Positions 26,201-35,106 of a stretch of DNA of 64,000 nt are shown piece by piece. The position numbers and the translations under genes are program-made. Under the pieces are notes generated by a model. The model had not been told where the DNA came from. It did no database searches and was given only the letters and a program-made list of their open reading frames with translations. Origin of the DNA: Roseburia_C amylophila (lineage in GTDB: Bacteria > Bacillota > Clostridia > Lachnospirales > Lachnospiraceae). Location: positions 62,001-126,000 of the forward strand of contig NZ_JAOQKI010000001.1 of the NCBI RefSeq assembly GCF_025567465.1, read 5' to 3'. Numbering within the stretch: position 1 is the first letter of the stretch; every line of letters starts with the position of its first letter.

Positions 26201-26696
26201 CGCAAAGGTATTGTATCGGCTGGGTGCCACAAGACAGGAGGCAGATGAACTCCGGGAGCTTTATGAGCTTACACCGGAACTGCTTAAGGTTCTCACAAGT
26301 CCGGTGATTTCCATACATAAGAAGGATGCCGTGATAGAGAAAATTTATCAGGATGCCGGATTATCCAAGGTGCTTGTGAACTATACCAAGATGATGTGCA
26401 GACTGGGTTATATCGGAGAAATAGAGGATATCCTGGATGCATTTTATCTCTATTGGGACAGACAGAATCATATCCTGCGTGCAGAACTGACCTGTGCAGG
26501 CACACCACAGCCGGAAGAAGAAGCAGAGGCAAGAAAGATTCTTGCAGAGAAATATCCCGACTGTGAGATTGTTCTGACAGAAAAGGAAGATGAGAATCTC
26601 TTAGGCGGATACATCATTAAGGTTCATCATAAAGAATATGACAGAAGCTATGAAGGCCGCTTACGTCAGTTGGAAAGAAAATTAACAGGGAGGTGA
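26178..26696 (+). CDS. atpH: F1Fo ATP synthase subunit delta
   Basis: 172 residues. The ATG at 26178 is chosen because AGGTGA precedes it by 5 bases; starts at 26169 and 26172 are also in frame. It has the OSCP/delta fold, with a helical N-terminal domain and a C-terminal domain ending L-L-G-G-Y-I-I-K-V-H-H-K-x-Y-D-x-S. It links subunit b to the top of F1. It overlaps atpF, implying coupled translation. Confidence 0.92.
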   Translation: MTQEAINNAKVLYRLGATRQEADELRELYELTPELLKVLTSPVISIHKKDAVIEKIYQDAGLSKVLVNYTKMMCRLGYIGEIEDILDAFYLYWDRQNHILRAELTCAGTPQPEEEAEARKILAEKYPDCEIVLTEKEDENLLGGYIIKVHHKEYDRSYEGRLRQLERKLTGR

Positions 26697-26701
26697 AGCC
26701 T

Positions 26702-28213
26702 GTGGGCGCAATTAGTGCTGCAGACATAATCTCGATTATCCAGAGCGAGATAGAAGAATTTGACTGGGATGAATCCAGTCGTGAGACCGGTTCCGTAATC
26801 TGGGTTGGTGATGGAATTGCAACCATTTACGGAATTGACCATGCAATGTATGGTGAAATTGTTGTATTTGATAACGGTGTCAAAGGAATGGTACAGGATA
26901 TCAGACAGAATGAAATCGGTGTTATTTTATTCGGCCGTGATACCGGAATCAAAGAAGGAACCAAAGTGGTTCGTACCAGGAAAAAAGCCGGAATCCCGGT
27001 AGGGGAAGGCTTTGTTGGAAGAATTATCAATGCATTAGGTGAGCCGATTGATGGAAAGGGCGAGATTAAGGAAGATGATTATCGTCCAATCGAAGAGGAA
27101 GCACCGGGCATTGTAGAACGTAAATCAGTAAATACACCAATGGAAACAGGAATCTTGTCCATTGACTCCATGTTCCCAATTGGTAGAGGACAGCGAGAGT
27201 TAATTATCGGAGACCGTCAGACCGGAAAGACCTCCATTGCAACAGATACCATCATTAACCAGAAAGGCAAAGGAGTAATCTGTATCTATGTTGCCATCGG
27301 ACAGAAGGCGTCCAGTGTAGCAAAAATCGTATCTACACTGACCAAGCATGATGCAATGGATTATTCCATTGTGGTTTCCTCAACTGCAAGTGATCCTGCA
27401 TCCATGCAGTACATCGCACCATATGCAGGAACTGCAATGGCAGAATACTTTATGCATCAGGGAAAAGATGTGTTAATCGTATATGATGATTTATCCAAAC
27501 ATGCGGTAGCATATCGTGCAATCTCTCTGCTGTTAGAGCGTTCTCCGGGACGTGAAGCTTATCCTGGTGATGTATTCTACTTACATTCCAGATTGTTAGA
27601 GCGTTCCAGCCGTTTAAGTGAAGAATTGGGCGGAGGTTCCATTACCGCACTGCCAATCATTGAGACACAGGCAGGAGATGTATCCGCATATATTCCGACC
27701 AACGTCATTTCCATTACAGACGGACAGATTTTCTTAGAGAGTAACCTTTTCTTCTCAGGTATGCGTCCGGCAGTCAACGTTGGTTTGTCCGTATCCCGTG
27801 TCGGTGGTGCTGCACAGACCAAGGCAATGAAGAAGGCATCCGGAAGTATCCGTATCGACCTGGCACAGTATCGTGAGATGGAAGTATTTACCCAGTTTGC
27901 ATCGGACCTTGATGATATGACCAAGGCACAGTTACAGCATGGAAAAGCATTGATGGAGCTTTTAAAACAGCCACTCTGCCATCCGCTTTCCCTGCATGAG
28001 CAGGTAGAGACACTGTGTATGGCAAACCATGGTGTATTTGATAAAGTAGAAACAAAGAATGTAAAACAGTATCAGAATGAGATTCTTGAATATATGGATT
28101 TGAAGCATCCGGAAATCGGCAGGGAAATCGAAGAAACCAGAGTGCTTTCCGATGAACTGACCGATAAGATTGTTGCGGCTGCAAAAGAATTCGAAGACAG
28201 TAGAAATCAATAG
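26702..28213 (+). CDS. atpA: F1Fo ATP synthase subunit alpha
   Basis: 503 residues from a GTG at 26702; the strong GGGAGGTGA site lies at the end of atpH with the correct spacing, whereas the GTG at 26693 is inside that site. The P-loop G-D-R-Q-T-G-K-T-S (non-catalytic nucleotide site) and S-G-x-V-x-R-V-G-G-A-A-Q-x-K are present. Length and order are normal. Confidence 0.96.
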   Translation: MGAISAADIISIIQSEIEEFDWDESSRETGSVIWVGDGIATIYGIDHAMYGEIVVFDNGVKGMVQDIRQNEIGVILFGRDTGIKEGTKVVRTRKKAGIPVGEGFVGRIINALGEPIDGKGEIKEDDYRPIEEEAPGIVERKSVNTPMETGILSIDSMFPIGRGQRELIIGDRQTGKTSIATDTIINQKGKGVICIYVAIGQKASSVAKIVSTLTKHDAMDYSIVVSSTASDPASMQYIAPYAGTAMAEYFMHQGKDVLIVYDDLSKHAVAYRAISLLLERSPGREAYPGDVFYLHSRLLERSSRLSEELGGGSITALPIIETQAGDVSAYIPTNVISITDGQIFLESNLFFSGMRPAVNVGLSVSRVGGAAQTKAMKKASGSIRIDLAQYREMEVFTQFASDLDDMTKAQLQHGKALMELLKQPLCHPLSLHEQVETLCMANHGVFDKVETKNVKQYQNEILEYMDLKHPEIGREIEETRVLSDELTDKIVAAAKEFEDSRNQ

Positions 28214-28231
28214 GAATGAGCAGGTGTTGTT

Positions 28232-29125
28232 ATGGCAAATGCAAAGGAAATTCAGGATCGGATGAAGAGTATCAATGATACATTGAAGATTACCAATGCA
28301 ATGTATATGATTTCTTCTTCGAAGCTGAAGAAATCAAAGAAAATGCTTTCTGACACAGAACCTTATTTCTTTACCCTGCAGTCGGAAATGAGCAGAATCT
28401 TAAGACATCTTCCGGATATTGAGGACATTTATTTTAAGACCAACGAAGAGAAAAAGCCGGAAGAACGGATGGTAGGTTATATTGTTATTACGGCAGATAA
28501 GGGTCTGGCAGGCTCCTATAACCATAATGTATTAAAGCTTGCAGAGGAGCATTTGAAAGCACATAAAAATAACAAACTGTTTGTATTAGGTGAGTTAGGC
28601 CGTCACTATTTTGAACAGCGTGGAATTGAGATTGATAAGCAGTTCCACTATACCGTACAGAATCCGACACTGAACCGTGCAAGAAATATTGCAGAGGAAC
28701 TTCTGGAACTGTACCGGAAAGAAGAGTTAGACGAAGTCTATATCATCTATACCAGCATGGTCAATGCGATTCAGGAGGAGACACAGATCAGACAGCTGCT
28801 CCCACTGAAGAAAGCAAGTTTTAACGTGAAACTGCCTGCAGATATTCCGATGGAGGAACTGGCATTGAAACCATCTCCGGAGGCGGTGATGGATCGAATT
28901 GTACCGGATTATGTAGTTGGTTTCATCTATGGAGCGTTAGTTGAGTCTTATTCCTGCGAGCAGAACGCAAGAATGATGGCAATGGAGGCAGCAACCAAAA
29001 GTGCCAAAGACATGCTCCATGAGCTGGATATCTTATATAATCGTGCAAGACAGGCAGCAATTACCCAGGAAATAACCGAGGTCATTGCAGGAGCGAAAGC
29101 TCAGAAACGGAAAAAGAGGCAGTGA
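28232..29125 (+). CDS. atpG: F1Fo ATP synthase subunit gamma
   Basis: 297 residues. The N-terminal helix I-Q-D-R-M-K-S-I-N-D-T-L-K-I-T-N-A-M and the C-terminal helix R-Q-A-A-I-T-Q-E-I-T-E-V-I-A-G-A together form the rotor shaft; T-A-D-K-G-L-A-G-S-Y-N lies between. It is the rotating shaft that drives conformational change in alpha/beta. It lies 18 bases after atpA, with AGGTGTTGTT before the ATG. Confidence 0.95.
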   Translation: MANAKEIQDRMKSINDTLKITNAMYMISSSKLKKSKKMLSDTEPYFFTLQSEMSRILRHLPDIEDIYFKTNEEKKPEERMVGYIVITADKGLAGSYNHNVLKLAEEHLKAHKNNKLFVLGELGRHYFEQRGIEIDKQFHYTVQNPTLNRARNIAEELLELYRKEELDEVYIIYTSMVNAIQEETQIRQLLPLKKASFNVKLPADIPMEELALKPSPEAVMDRIVPDYVVGFIYGALVESYSCEQNARMMAMEAATKSAKDMLHELDILYNRARQAAITQEITEVIAGAKAQKRKKRQ

Positions 29126-29140
29126 TAAGGAGGCTTTTTC

Positions 29141-30541
29141 ATGAAGACAGGAAAAATCATACAGGTGTTAGGCCCGGTAGTGGATGTCTCATTTGAAGAC
29201 GAAGAATTGCCGGCAATCAAAGACGCCCTTGAAGTGAAAAACGGCGATAAGAAGTGCATCATGGAAGTGGCACAGCATATCGGAAATCATACGGTACGTT
29301 GTATTATGTTAGCTTCCAGTGAGGGACTTTGCCGTGATATGGAAGTAACCGCTACAGGAAGCGGAATTAAAACTCCGGTCGGTGAGCAGACACTGGGAAG
29401 ACTGTTCAACGTATTAGGAGAAGCAATCGATGGTGGCGAGCCACTGAAGGATGCACCGGAATGGGTCATTCATCGTGAACCACCGGCATTTGAAGACCAG
29501 AATCCGGCAGAAGAAATCTTAGAGACCGGAATTAAAGTTATCGACCTTTTAGCTCCATATGCAAAAGGTGGTAAGATTGGATTGTTTGGTGGAGCCGGAG
29601 TAGGTAAAACCGTATTAATTCAGGAGTTAATCAGCAATATTGCAACAGAGCATGGTGGATATTCTATTTTCACCGGTGTTGGAGAGCGTTCCCGTGAGGG
29701 TAATGACCTCTGGACAGAAATGAAGGAATCCGGTGTATTAGAGAAGACGGCCTTAGTGTTCGGTCAGATGAACGAGCCGCCTGGAGCACGTATGCGTGTG
29801 GCTGAGACCGGACTTACCATGGCAGAATATTTCCGTGATGAGAAACACCAGAATGTGCTTCTTTTCATTGACAATATTTTCCGTTTCACACAGGCAGGTT
29901 CTGAGGTATCTGCATTGTTAGGACGTATGCCTTCCGCAGTAGGATATCAGCCGACACTGGCAACTGAAATGGGTGAATTGCAGGAGCGTATTGCATCTAC
30001 AAAGAACGGTTCTGTTACATCCGTTCAGGCAGTCTATGTACCGGCAGACGATTTAACTGACCCGGCACCGGCTACTACTTTCGCACATCTGGATGCGACC
30101 ACCGTACTTTCCAGAAAGATTGTAGAGCAGGGTATTTATCCGGCAGTAGACCCGCTGGAATCTACATCCCGTATCTTAGAGGCAGACATCGTTGGAGAAG
30201 AACATTATCAGGTAGCCCGGAAAGTACAGGAGATTCTGCAGAAATACAAAGAGTTACAGGATATCATCGCAATTCTTGGTATGGAAGAGCTGGCAGATGA
30301 GGACAAGTTACTGGTATATCGTGCAAGAAAGATTCAGAAGTTCTTATCACAGCCGTTCCATGTAGCAGAGAACTTTACCGGCGTAAAGGGTGTTTACGTT
30401 CCGTTATCTGAAACCATTCGAGGATTCAAGGCAATCATCGATGGTGATATGGATCAGTATCCGGAAAATGCATTCTTCAACGTAGGAACAGTAGAAGACG
30501 TTATCCGTAAAGCAGAAGAGATGGAACACCAGAATGCATAG
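29141..30541 (+). CDS. atpD: F1Fo ATP synthase subunit beta
   Basis: 466 residues. Catalytic P-loop G-G-A-G-V-G-K-T-V, G-E-R-S-R-E-G-N-D with the catalytic Glu, and a DELSEED-like region G-M-E-E-L-A-D-E-D-K-L. A strong AAGGAGG precedes the ATG. It makes ATP at the alpha/beta interfaces. Confidence 0.97.
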   Translation: MKTGKIIQVLGPVVDVSFEDEELPAIKDALEVKNGDKKCIMEVAQHIGNHTVRCIMLASSEGLCRDMEVTATGSGIKTPVGEQTLGRLFNVLGEAIDGGEPLKDAPEWVIHREPPAFEDQNPAEEILETGIKVIDLLAPYAKGGKIGLFGGAGVGKTVLIQELISNIATEHGGYSIFTGVGERSREGNDLWTEMKESGVLEKTALVFGQMNEPPGARMRVAETGLTMAEYFRDEKHQNVLLFIDNIFRFTQAGSEVSALLGRMPSAVGYQPTLATEMGELQERIASTKNGSVTSVQAVYVPADDLTDPAPATTFAHLDATTVLSRKIVEQGIYPAVDPLESTSRILEADIVGEEHYQVARKVQEILQKYKELQDIIAILGMEELADEDKLLVYRARKIQKFLSQPFHVAENFTGVKGVYVPLSETIRGFKAIIDGDMDQYPENAFFNVGTVEDVIRKAEEMEHQNA

Positions 30542-30572
30542 GAGCTATCATCTTTAGAATAGAGGTACAGGT

Positions 30573-30989
30573 ATGGCAGGAAATACATTTTATTTAAAAA
30601 TAATTGCAGCAAACCGGGTATTCTATGCCGGCAGATGCCGTTCTCTGATTGTTCCGGAATATGACGGACAGAAAGAGATTTTAGCACACCATGAAGATAT
30701 GGTCATTGCCATTGATGAGGGTGAAATGCGTTTTCAGCCGGAAGCTACTGCAAATTGGGAATATGCAGTAGTTGGCATGGGTTTTGTGGAAATCGTCAAC
30801 AACCGTGTGACGCTTCTGGTAGAAACTGCAGAGCATCCGGAAGAGATTGACGTTGCCCGTGCCAGAGAAGCAAAAGAACGTGCCGAGGAGCAGATGCGGC
30901 AGAAGCAGAGCATTCAGGAATACTATCATTCCAGAGCATCCTTATCCCGTGCCCTGACCCGACTGAAGGCAACCAGCAAGTACCAGTAA
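30573..30989 (+). CDS. atpC: F1Fo ATP synthase subunit epsilon
   Basis: 138 residues: an N-terminal beta sandwich (F-Y-L-K-I-I-A-A-N-R-V-F-Y) and a C-terminal helical hairpin rich in Ala/Arg/Glu, ending S-R-A-L-T-R-L-K-A. It connects gamma to the c ring and can inhibit ATP hydrolysis. Last gene of the operon; a terminator follows at 31091. Confidence 0.93.
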   Translation: MAGNTFYLKIIAANRVFYAGRCRSLIVPEYDGQKEILAHHEDMVIAIDEGEMRFQPEATANWEYAVVGMGFVEIVNNRVTLLVETAEHPEEIDVARAREAKERAEEQMRQKQSIQEYYHSRASLSRALTRLKATSKYQ

Positions 30990-31090
30990 GCAACAGGAAA
31001 GTCGAGATATGCTGTGATAGTGTTATAAATGAAGATATAATATAGATAGAACCGGAAATAGAAATAGAACTAGAAATAAGATTATAGCAG

Positions 31091-31138
31091 GAAACCCGCA
31101 GATTATCTGTTTGAAAACAGGTGGTCTGCGGGTTTCTT
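31091..31138. terminator. Terminator after the ATP synthase operon
   Basis: GAAACCCGCAGA (31091-31102) pairs perfectly with TCTGCGGGTTTC (31125-31136), followed by TT. It lies between convergent genes and could act in both directions. Confidence 0.75.
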
Positions 31139-31190
31139 GAGCTGCCGGTGGCAGGTTCTATAGGTATCAAATATTTATGTAATATAAAAG

Positions 31191-31751
31191 TTATTTCATG
31201 AGTGCAGTAACGTCCTCTAAAGGAAGATTACAAAGTTCCGCTATTTCCTTCGCATCAAACTTTCCTGTTTTTAATAGACGAAGGGCGGTATCGGTAGAAG
31301 CCTGCTTTAATCCTTGCTCAATCCCCTGGGCAACACCCTGCTTTAATCCCTGTTCAACACCGGCGTCAAATTCAGCTTTTCTCAGTTTTTTCTCTTCTTC
31401 AACTTTATCATATTCAAAAATACTCATAGCAATTACCTCCGCCTGATTCTTCCTAAGAAAATCTGCCAGAATATTTTCCTGAATGCATTCGGTGACAGCC
31501 TTTTGCACGGCATCATCCAAAGGCATCTGTTCTGTAAAGGAACGAACCTTTGTAACATAAATGGCATTTTCCAGGGTTACAATTTCAAGTGCACAAGAAT
31601 CCGTGTAATGACTGTTATTAACTGCATTATAAAGGGATAATAGTGCTTCCTTATCCGAAAACAGCATCCGGAAAACAGTGTCCTTAAATTTGCGGTTCGC
31701 CACCGGTGTGCGTTTCGTTGTTTCATTTGCTTCATGTGCTTTTCCTGTCAT
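31191..31751 (-). pseudogene. Rpn-type PD-(D/E)XK nuclease/transposase family protein with the nuclease core deleted
   Basis: 186 residues. The ATG at 31751 has AGGAGG 8 bases upstream. The N-terminus (N-R-K-F-K-D-T-V-F-R-M-L-F-S, then S-L-Y-N-A-V-N-N, ending L-E-N-A-I-Y) and the C-terminal half (V-R-S-F-T-E-Q-M-P-L-D-D-A-V, F-L-R-K-N-Q-A-E-V-I-A-M-S, then G-x-x-Q-G repeats) match the large clostridial Rpn family. In full members about 120 residues with the catalytic D...D-x-K/E-H-Q-S core lie between these parts. Here they join directly (I-Y-V-T-K-V-R) without a frameshift. It is thus an in-frame deletion product, likely without nuclease activity. Family details are from memory. Confidence 0.7.
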
Positions 31752-32032
31752 AAGCAAGTCCTCCTTGTGTGTGGCAGGAGGATAAGCAGCAATAGAAAAT
31801 AAATATCATATCCAGTGGCAAAAGATTACCTGCTATCGAATAATGGTAGTTATTTCCATACTGTATCGCTCCTGCTTTTTAGTTAAATAGTGAATCAAAA
31901 GCATAGATAGATACAGAAATGCTGGGTTCTATGCAGAACCGGATTTGAACTATAGAAAGTGCCATATAGATTGTATAATATATGCTTTTTCACATTTTAA
32001 CATAGGAAGAGGGCAGGAGCAAGACAGAAAAA

Positions 32033-32632
32033 TTATTCCGCGTCCATTTCCGCCTTAATTTCATCTTCGGTTGCCGCCATTGCCTGTAAAGTCATGGTAA
32101 GCAGTTTCTCTAAATCCCAGCCAAGCTGAGCGGCACCGCGCTCGATGACCTCGCGGGAACATCCGGCAGCAAAGCCTTTGCTTTTATATTTCTTCTTTAG
32201 GGATTTTAATTCCATATCTTTCGTGCTTTTGGACGGACGCATCAGTGCGGCTGCCCAGATAAGACCGGTTAATTCGTCTGCAGCAAATAAGACCTTTTCC
32301 ATTTCGTGAAGCGGTTCCACATCAATGGTTGTGCCACATTCTACGGTAATGCCGTAGCCGTGGGAACAGACCGCATGAATAATGTCATCCGAAACGCCGC
32401 CATCCTTTAACAATTCCGGAGCCTTAAGACAATGCTCGGCAGGATATAATTCGAAGTCGATATCGTGAAGCAGTCCCACGATACCCCAGTATTCAGCATC
32501 CTCGCCATAGCCTAATTCATTGGCATACCATTTCATAACAGCTTCAACCGTAAGCGCATGCTGAATATGAAAAGGGTCTTTGTTATATTTTTTCAGTAAT
32601 GCCAAAGCATCATTTCTTGCAATGTGTTCCAT
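32033..32632 (-). CDS. HD-domain phosphohydrolase-like protein
   Basis: 199 residues from the ATG at 32632 (the upstream ATG at 32677 would add 15 unlikely residues; AGAAGG precedes the chosen start). Metal ligands typical of HD domains are visible: H-I-Q-H-A near residue 22, L-L-H-D-I-D-F-E near 54 and C-S-H-G-Y-G near 90. Such proteins hydrolyse nucleotides or other phosphate esters; the substrate is unknown. Standalone gene. Confidence 0.8.
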   Translation of the reverse strand: MEHIARNDALALLKKYNKDPFHIQHALTVEAVMKWYANELGYGEDAEYWGIVGLLHDIDFELYPAEHCLKAPELLKDGGVSDDIIHAVCSHGYGITVECGTTIDVEPLHEMEKVLFAADELTGLIWAAALMRPSKSTKDMELKSLKKKYKSKGFAAGCSREVIERGAAQLGWDLEKLLTMTLQAMAATEDEIKAEMDAE

Positions 32633-32736
32633 TTTTTTCGACCTTCTTTCTTTTGTCAGTTCAGTAAAAATATACACCGGATAAAATAAATGTGCAAATC
32701 AAATTTGTGTGGAAAAAGGGCATTTTTTTGCATATA

Positions 32737-33327
32737 GCATCATTATCGAAAGAACTGCTACAGGGATTGTTAAGAGGAAAGCTTGGTTTCAACGGAATGA
32801 TTACTACAGATGTCACCAATATGGTAGGCTTTGGCTGTGCCGGAAGACGTAAAGAGCTGCTTCCGAAATCCATCAATGCAGGCTGTGACATGCTTTTATT
32901 TACGAAGAATCTGAAAGAGGATTACGAGACTGTTTTAGAGGCAGTTAAGAGTGGCATAATTTCAGAAGAACGTCTGAATGAGGCGGTTACTTATATTTTG
33001 GCAACAAAAGCATCTTTGAAGCTGCATGAGAAACAGAAATCGCATACTCTGATTCCGGATGAGTCCGCCCTTGATATTTTGCGTTGTAAGAAGCATATTG
33101 ACATGGCATATCAGGTATCCGATAAAGCAATTACACTGGTAAAGGATGAGCAGAATCTTCTGCCACTTTCTAAGGATAAATATAAGAAGGTACTGACCAT
33201 CGTATTAGGAGATGCTATCAGTGCCAGCGGAAAACCGACAGTGGGAGACCACCAATCGGATATAATGCACCTTGAAGAGAACCAAAAAGAAATCCTTTTA
33301 CTGGTACAAAAAAGTAATCGAAAGTAA
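32737..33327 (+). pseudogene. Glycoside hydrolase family 3 remnant, truncated at both ends
   Basis: About 150 residues match the middle of a GH3 protein: L-S-K-E-L-L-Q-G-L-L-R-G-K-L-G-F-N-G-M, T-T-D-V-T-N-M (the Asp is the GH3 nucleophile position), N-A-G-C-D-M-L-L-F and a later S-D-K-A-I-T-L-V-K-D-E-Q-N-L-L-P-L. The (beta/alpha)8 N-terminal half is absent, and the similarity fades after G-D-A-I-S-A-S-G-K-P. There is no ribosome binding site for the apparent start. A decayed beta-glycosidase or hexosaminidase gene. Confidence 0.8.
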
Positions 33328-33415
33328 CGGAGAAATTCTAAGATAAACGGCTGTTATTATCTTAAAAAATATTGCATATTTATGAAAAAATAGGAAAAAA
33401 AGTAAAAAAAACCCC

Positions 33416-33444
33416 TTGTTCTATCGGAAAACCTGTTTTATAAT
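33416..33444 (+). promoter_or_regulatory. Sigma-A promoter of the kinase-like gene
   Basis: TTGTTC (33416-33421), a 17-base spacer and a perfect TATAAT (33439-33444), 42 bases before the ATG. Confidence 0.7.
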
Positions 33445-33485
33445 AGAGGGAAAAATGAACAGGCAATACGGAGGAAGAAGTAGAA

Positions 33486-34088
33486 ATGAGCAAGAAACTG
33501 ATTATCGTAACATCACCGCCAGCTTGCGGGAAAACATATATTTCAAAAGAACTGGCAAAGAGATTAAATCATATTGTATATCTGGATAAGGATACTTTAA
33601 TTACATTATCTAAACAGATTTTTGTAGTGGCTGGACAGCCATATAATAGAAGCAGTGATTTCTTTGAGAAGAACATTCGTGATTATGAATATGAATGTGT
33701 CGTAAATCTGGCACTGGAGGCATTGGAGTATGAAGATCTGGTTCTTATCAATGCACCATTTACAAGAGAAATCCGTGATATGGAATATATCAAAGGTCTG
33801 AAAGCCCAGCTGGCAAAGAAAGATGCTACATTAGTAACAATCTGGGTACAGACAGATCCGGAAATCGTCCATGAGAGAATGATTACCAGAGCATCTGACC
33901 GTGATGATTGGAAGTTAGAGCACTGGGATGAATATATTGCATCCTGTAACTTTGAGATTCCGGAAGATCTGCATGATCCGAATGTAAAAGATGATTTACT
34001 GATTTTCAATAACAACAATGATGAAGAGTTTGAAAAGTCCATGAAAGAGATTACTGGAATCTTAAATGAGACTATCAATCAGGACTAA
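33486..34088 (+). CDS. Small P-loop ATPase/kinase-like protein (AAA_33 or zeta-toxin-like fold)
   Basis: 200 residues. Walker A S-P-P-A-C-G-K-T at residues 10-17, then Y-L-D-K-D-T-L near 33, a hydrophobic L-V-L-I-N-A-P-F Walker B-like strand near 86, and V-Q-T-D-P-E-I-V-H-E-R-M-I-T-R, the arginine-rich lid of small-molecule kinases. It probably phosphorylates a small substrate, but which is unknown. GGAGG precedes the ATG. It has its own promoter and a strong terminator, hence a single-gene unit. Confidence 0.78.
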   Translation: MSKKLIIVTSPPACGKTYISKELAKRLNHIVYLDKDTLITLSKQIFVVAGQPYNRSSDFFEKNIRDYEYECVVNLALEALEYEDLVLINAPFTREIRDMEYIKGLKAQLAKKDATLVTIWVQTDPEIVHERMITRASDRDDWKLEHWDEYIASCNFEIPEDLHDPNVKDDLLIFNNNNDEEFEKSMKEITGILNETINQD

Positions 34089-34109
34089 TTACATAGTTTA
34101 AAAGTGGAA

Positions 34110-34162
34110 CCCCGGGCAAAATGCTTCTTATGGGAAGAGAAGTATTTTGCCCGGGGATTTTT
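34110..34162 (+). terminator. Strong Rho-independent terminator
   Basis: An 18-position stem: CCCCGGGCAAAATGCTTC (34110-34127) with GAAGTATTTTGCCCGGGG (34139-34156), one G-U pair, followed by ATTTTTT. Closes the kinase-like gene. Confidence 0.9.
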
Positions 34163-34291
34163 TACTTTACAGGAAATTGCTTTCCTGTAAAGTAAAAAAT
34201 GCTCCGCGAGGATGCGCACTGCGGCGTATAAGGTAGATGTCGCAAGCGACCGCCGCAGGCGCGATAATGTGCCAAGGCACATTCTTTTTTT
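34160..34291. repeat. Cluster of three adjacent hairpins ending in a T tract
   Basis: Directly after the terminator: (1) TTTTACTTTACAGGAAA (34160-34176) pairs perfectly with 34181-34197; (2) GCGC...GCGGCG (34214-34226) pairs with CGCCGC...GCGC (34251-34262), enclosing TCGCAAGCGA; (3) AATGTGCC-AA-GGCACATT (34266-34283) followed by CTTTTTTT. The region is more GC-rich than its surroundings. It looks like an intergenic repeat element or a structured RNA; the last hairpin is a good terminator. Confidence 0.6.
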
Positions 34292-34337
34292 ATAACAGAA
34301 TGTGGAGAACTTTTTGTATTTGTGCTATGATGTGGAT

Positions 34338-35030
34338 ATGTGGAGCATATATGGAATGGATATCCGGCTGTTAAAAGAGCATCCGGAATATAAAGAACAA
34401 ATAAAATTGCTTCCCACACGTTGGGAGAAGGTAAATAAAATAAAAAAAGAAGAGGACAGACTGCGGAGTATTGCTGCAGGCATCCTGCTTTCCTATGGGT
34501 TACGGGAAAATGGCATAGATTTAGATGCCTGTCAGCTTATAATGGGAACCCATGGCAAGCCGCAGGTGGCAGGCTGTGAGGGACTGCATTTTAATCTGTC
34601 TCACACAGGAAACTATGCAGTGGCGGTATTTTCTGATGCACCGGTTGGAATTGACATCGAACACCGGAGAGCATTAAAGCAGACGCTTTTAGACAAGTGC
34701 TTCACAAAGGACGAGCAGGCATGGATACAAAGCCAGCCGGATAAAGAAATGGCATTTGTACGTCTCTGGACAGCCAAGGAAAGCTATGTAAAATGGAGTG
34801 GCGAAGGAATTACCTTTCCCTTAAACTGCATTGCAGTTCACCGGAGGGAGAATGGCATCGCATCTTATCCGAAGAAAGATGGCATAGCATTTTACCGGGA
34901 AGGCATCCTGCAGCCGGTAAGCTTCGCAGAGTATGATGAGATACCGGATTACCACATCTGCGTGTGCACGGAGTCTGAGAAAGAAAATGTGGCAGAAATT
35001 ATATGGCTACAAGAGGACAGCTTCTCATGA
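34338..35030 (+). CDS. 4'-phosphopantetheinyl transferase (Sfp/AcpT family)
   Basis: About 230 residues. The start is uncertain: GTG at 34302 and ATGs at 34338 and 34356 are in frame. A TGCTATGAT -10-like motif near 34322-34331 argues against the GTG, so 34338 is used. Motifs: L-H-F-N-L-S-H-T, V-G-I-D-I-E-H (Mg-binding Asp/Glu) and R-L-W-T-A-K-E-S-Y-V-K-W (catalytic W-x2-K-E-x3-K). It transfers phosphopantetheine from CoA to a carrier-protein Ser. No carrier or synthase gene is nearby, so it may be a housekeeping or general activator enzyme. Confidence 0.85.
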   Translation: MWSIYGMDIRLLKEHPEYKEQIKLLPTRWEKVNKIKKEEDRLRSIAAGILLSYGLRENGIDLDACQLIMGTHGKPQVAGCEGLHFNLSHTGNYAVAVFSDAPVGIDIEHRRALKQTLLDKCFTKDEQAWIQSQPDKEMAFVRLWTAKESYVKWSGEGITFPLNCIAVHRRENGIASYPKKDGIAFYREGILQPVSFAEYDEIPDYHICVCTESEKENVAEIIWLQEDSFS

Positions 35031-35106
35031 GCAATGTCAGCGCATGATTTACATTTGCTGTCTGCTAATTATGGGGCGGGGGAAGTGACAGAAAGGCAGA
35101 AGAAGG

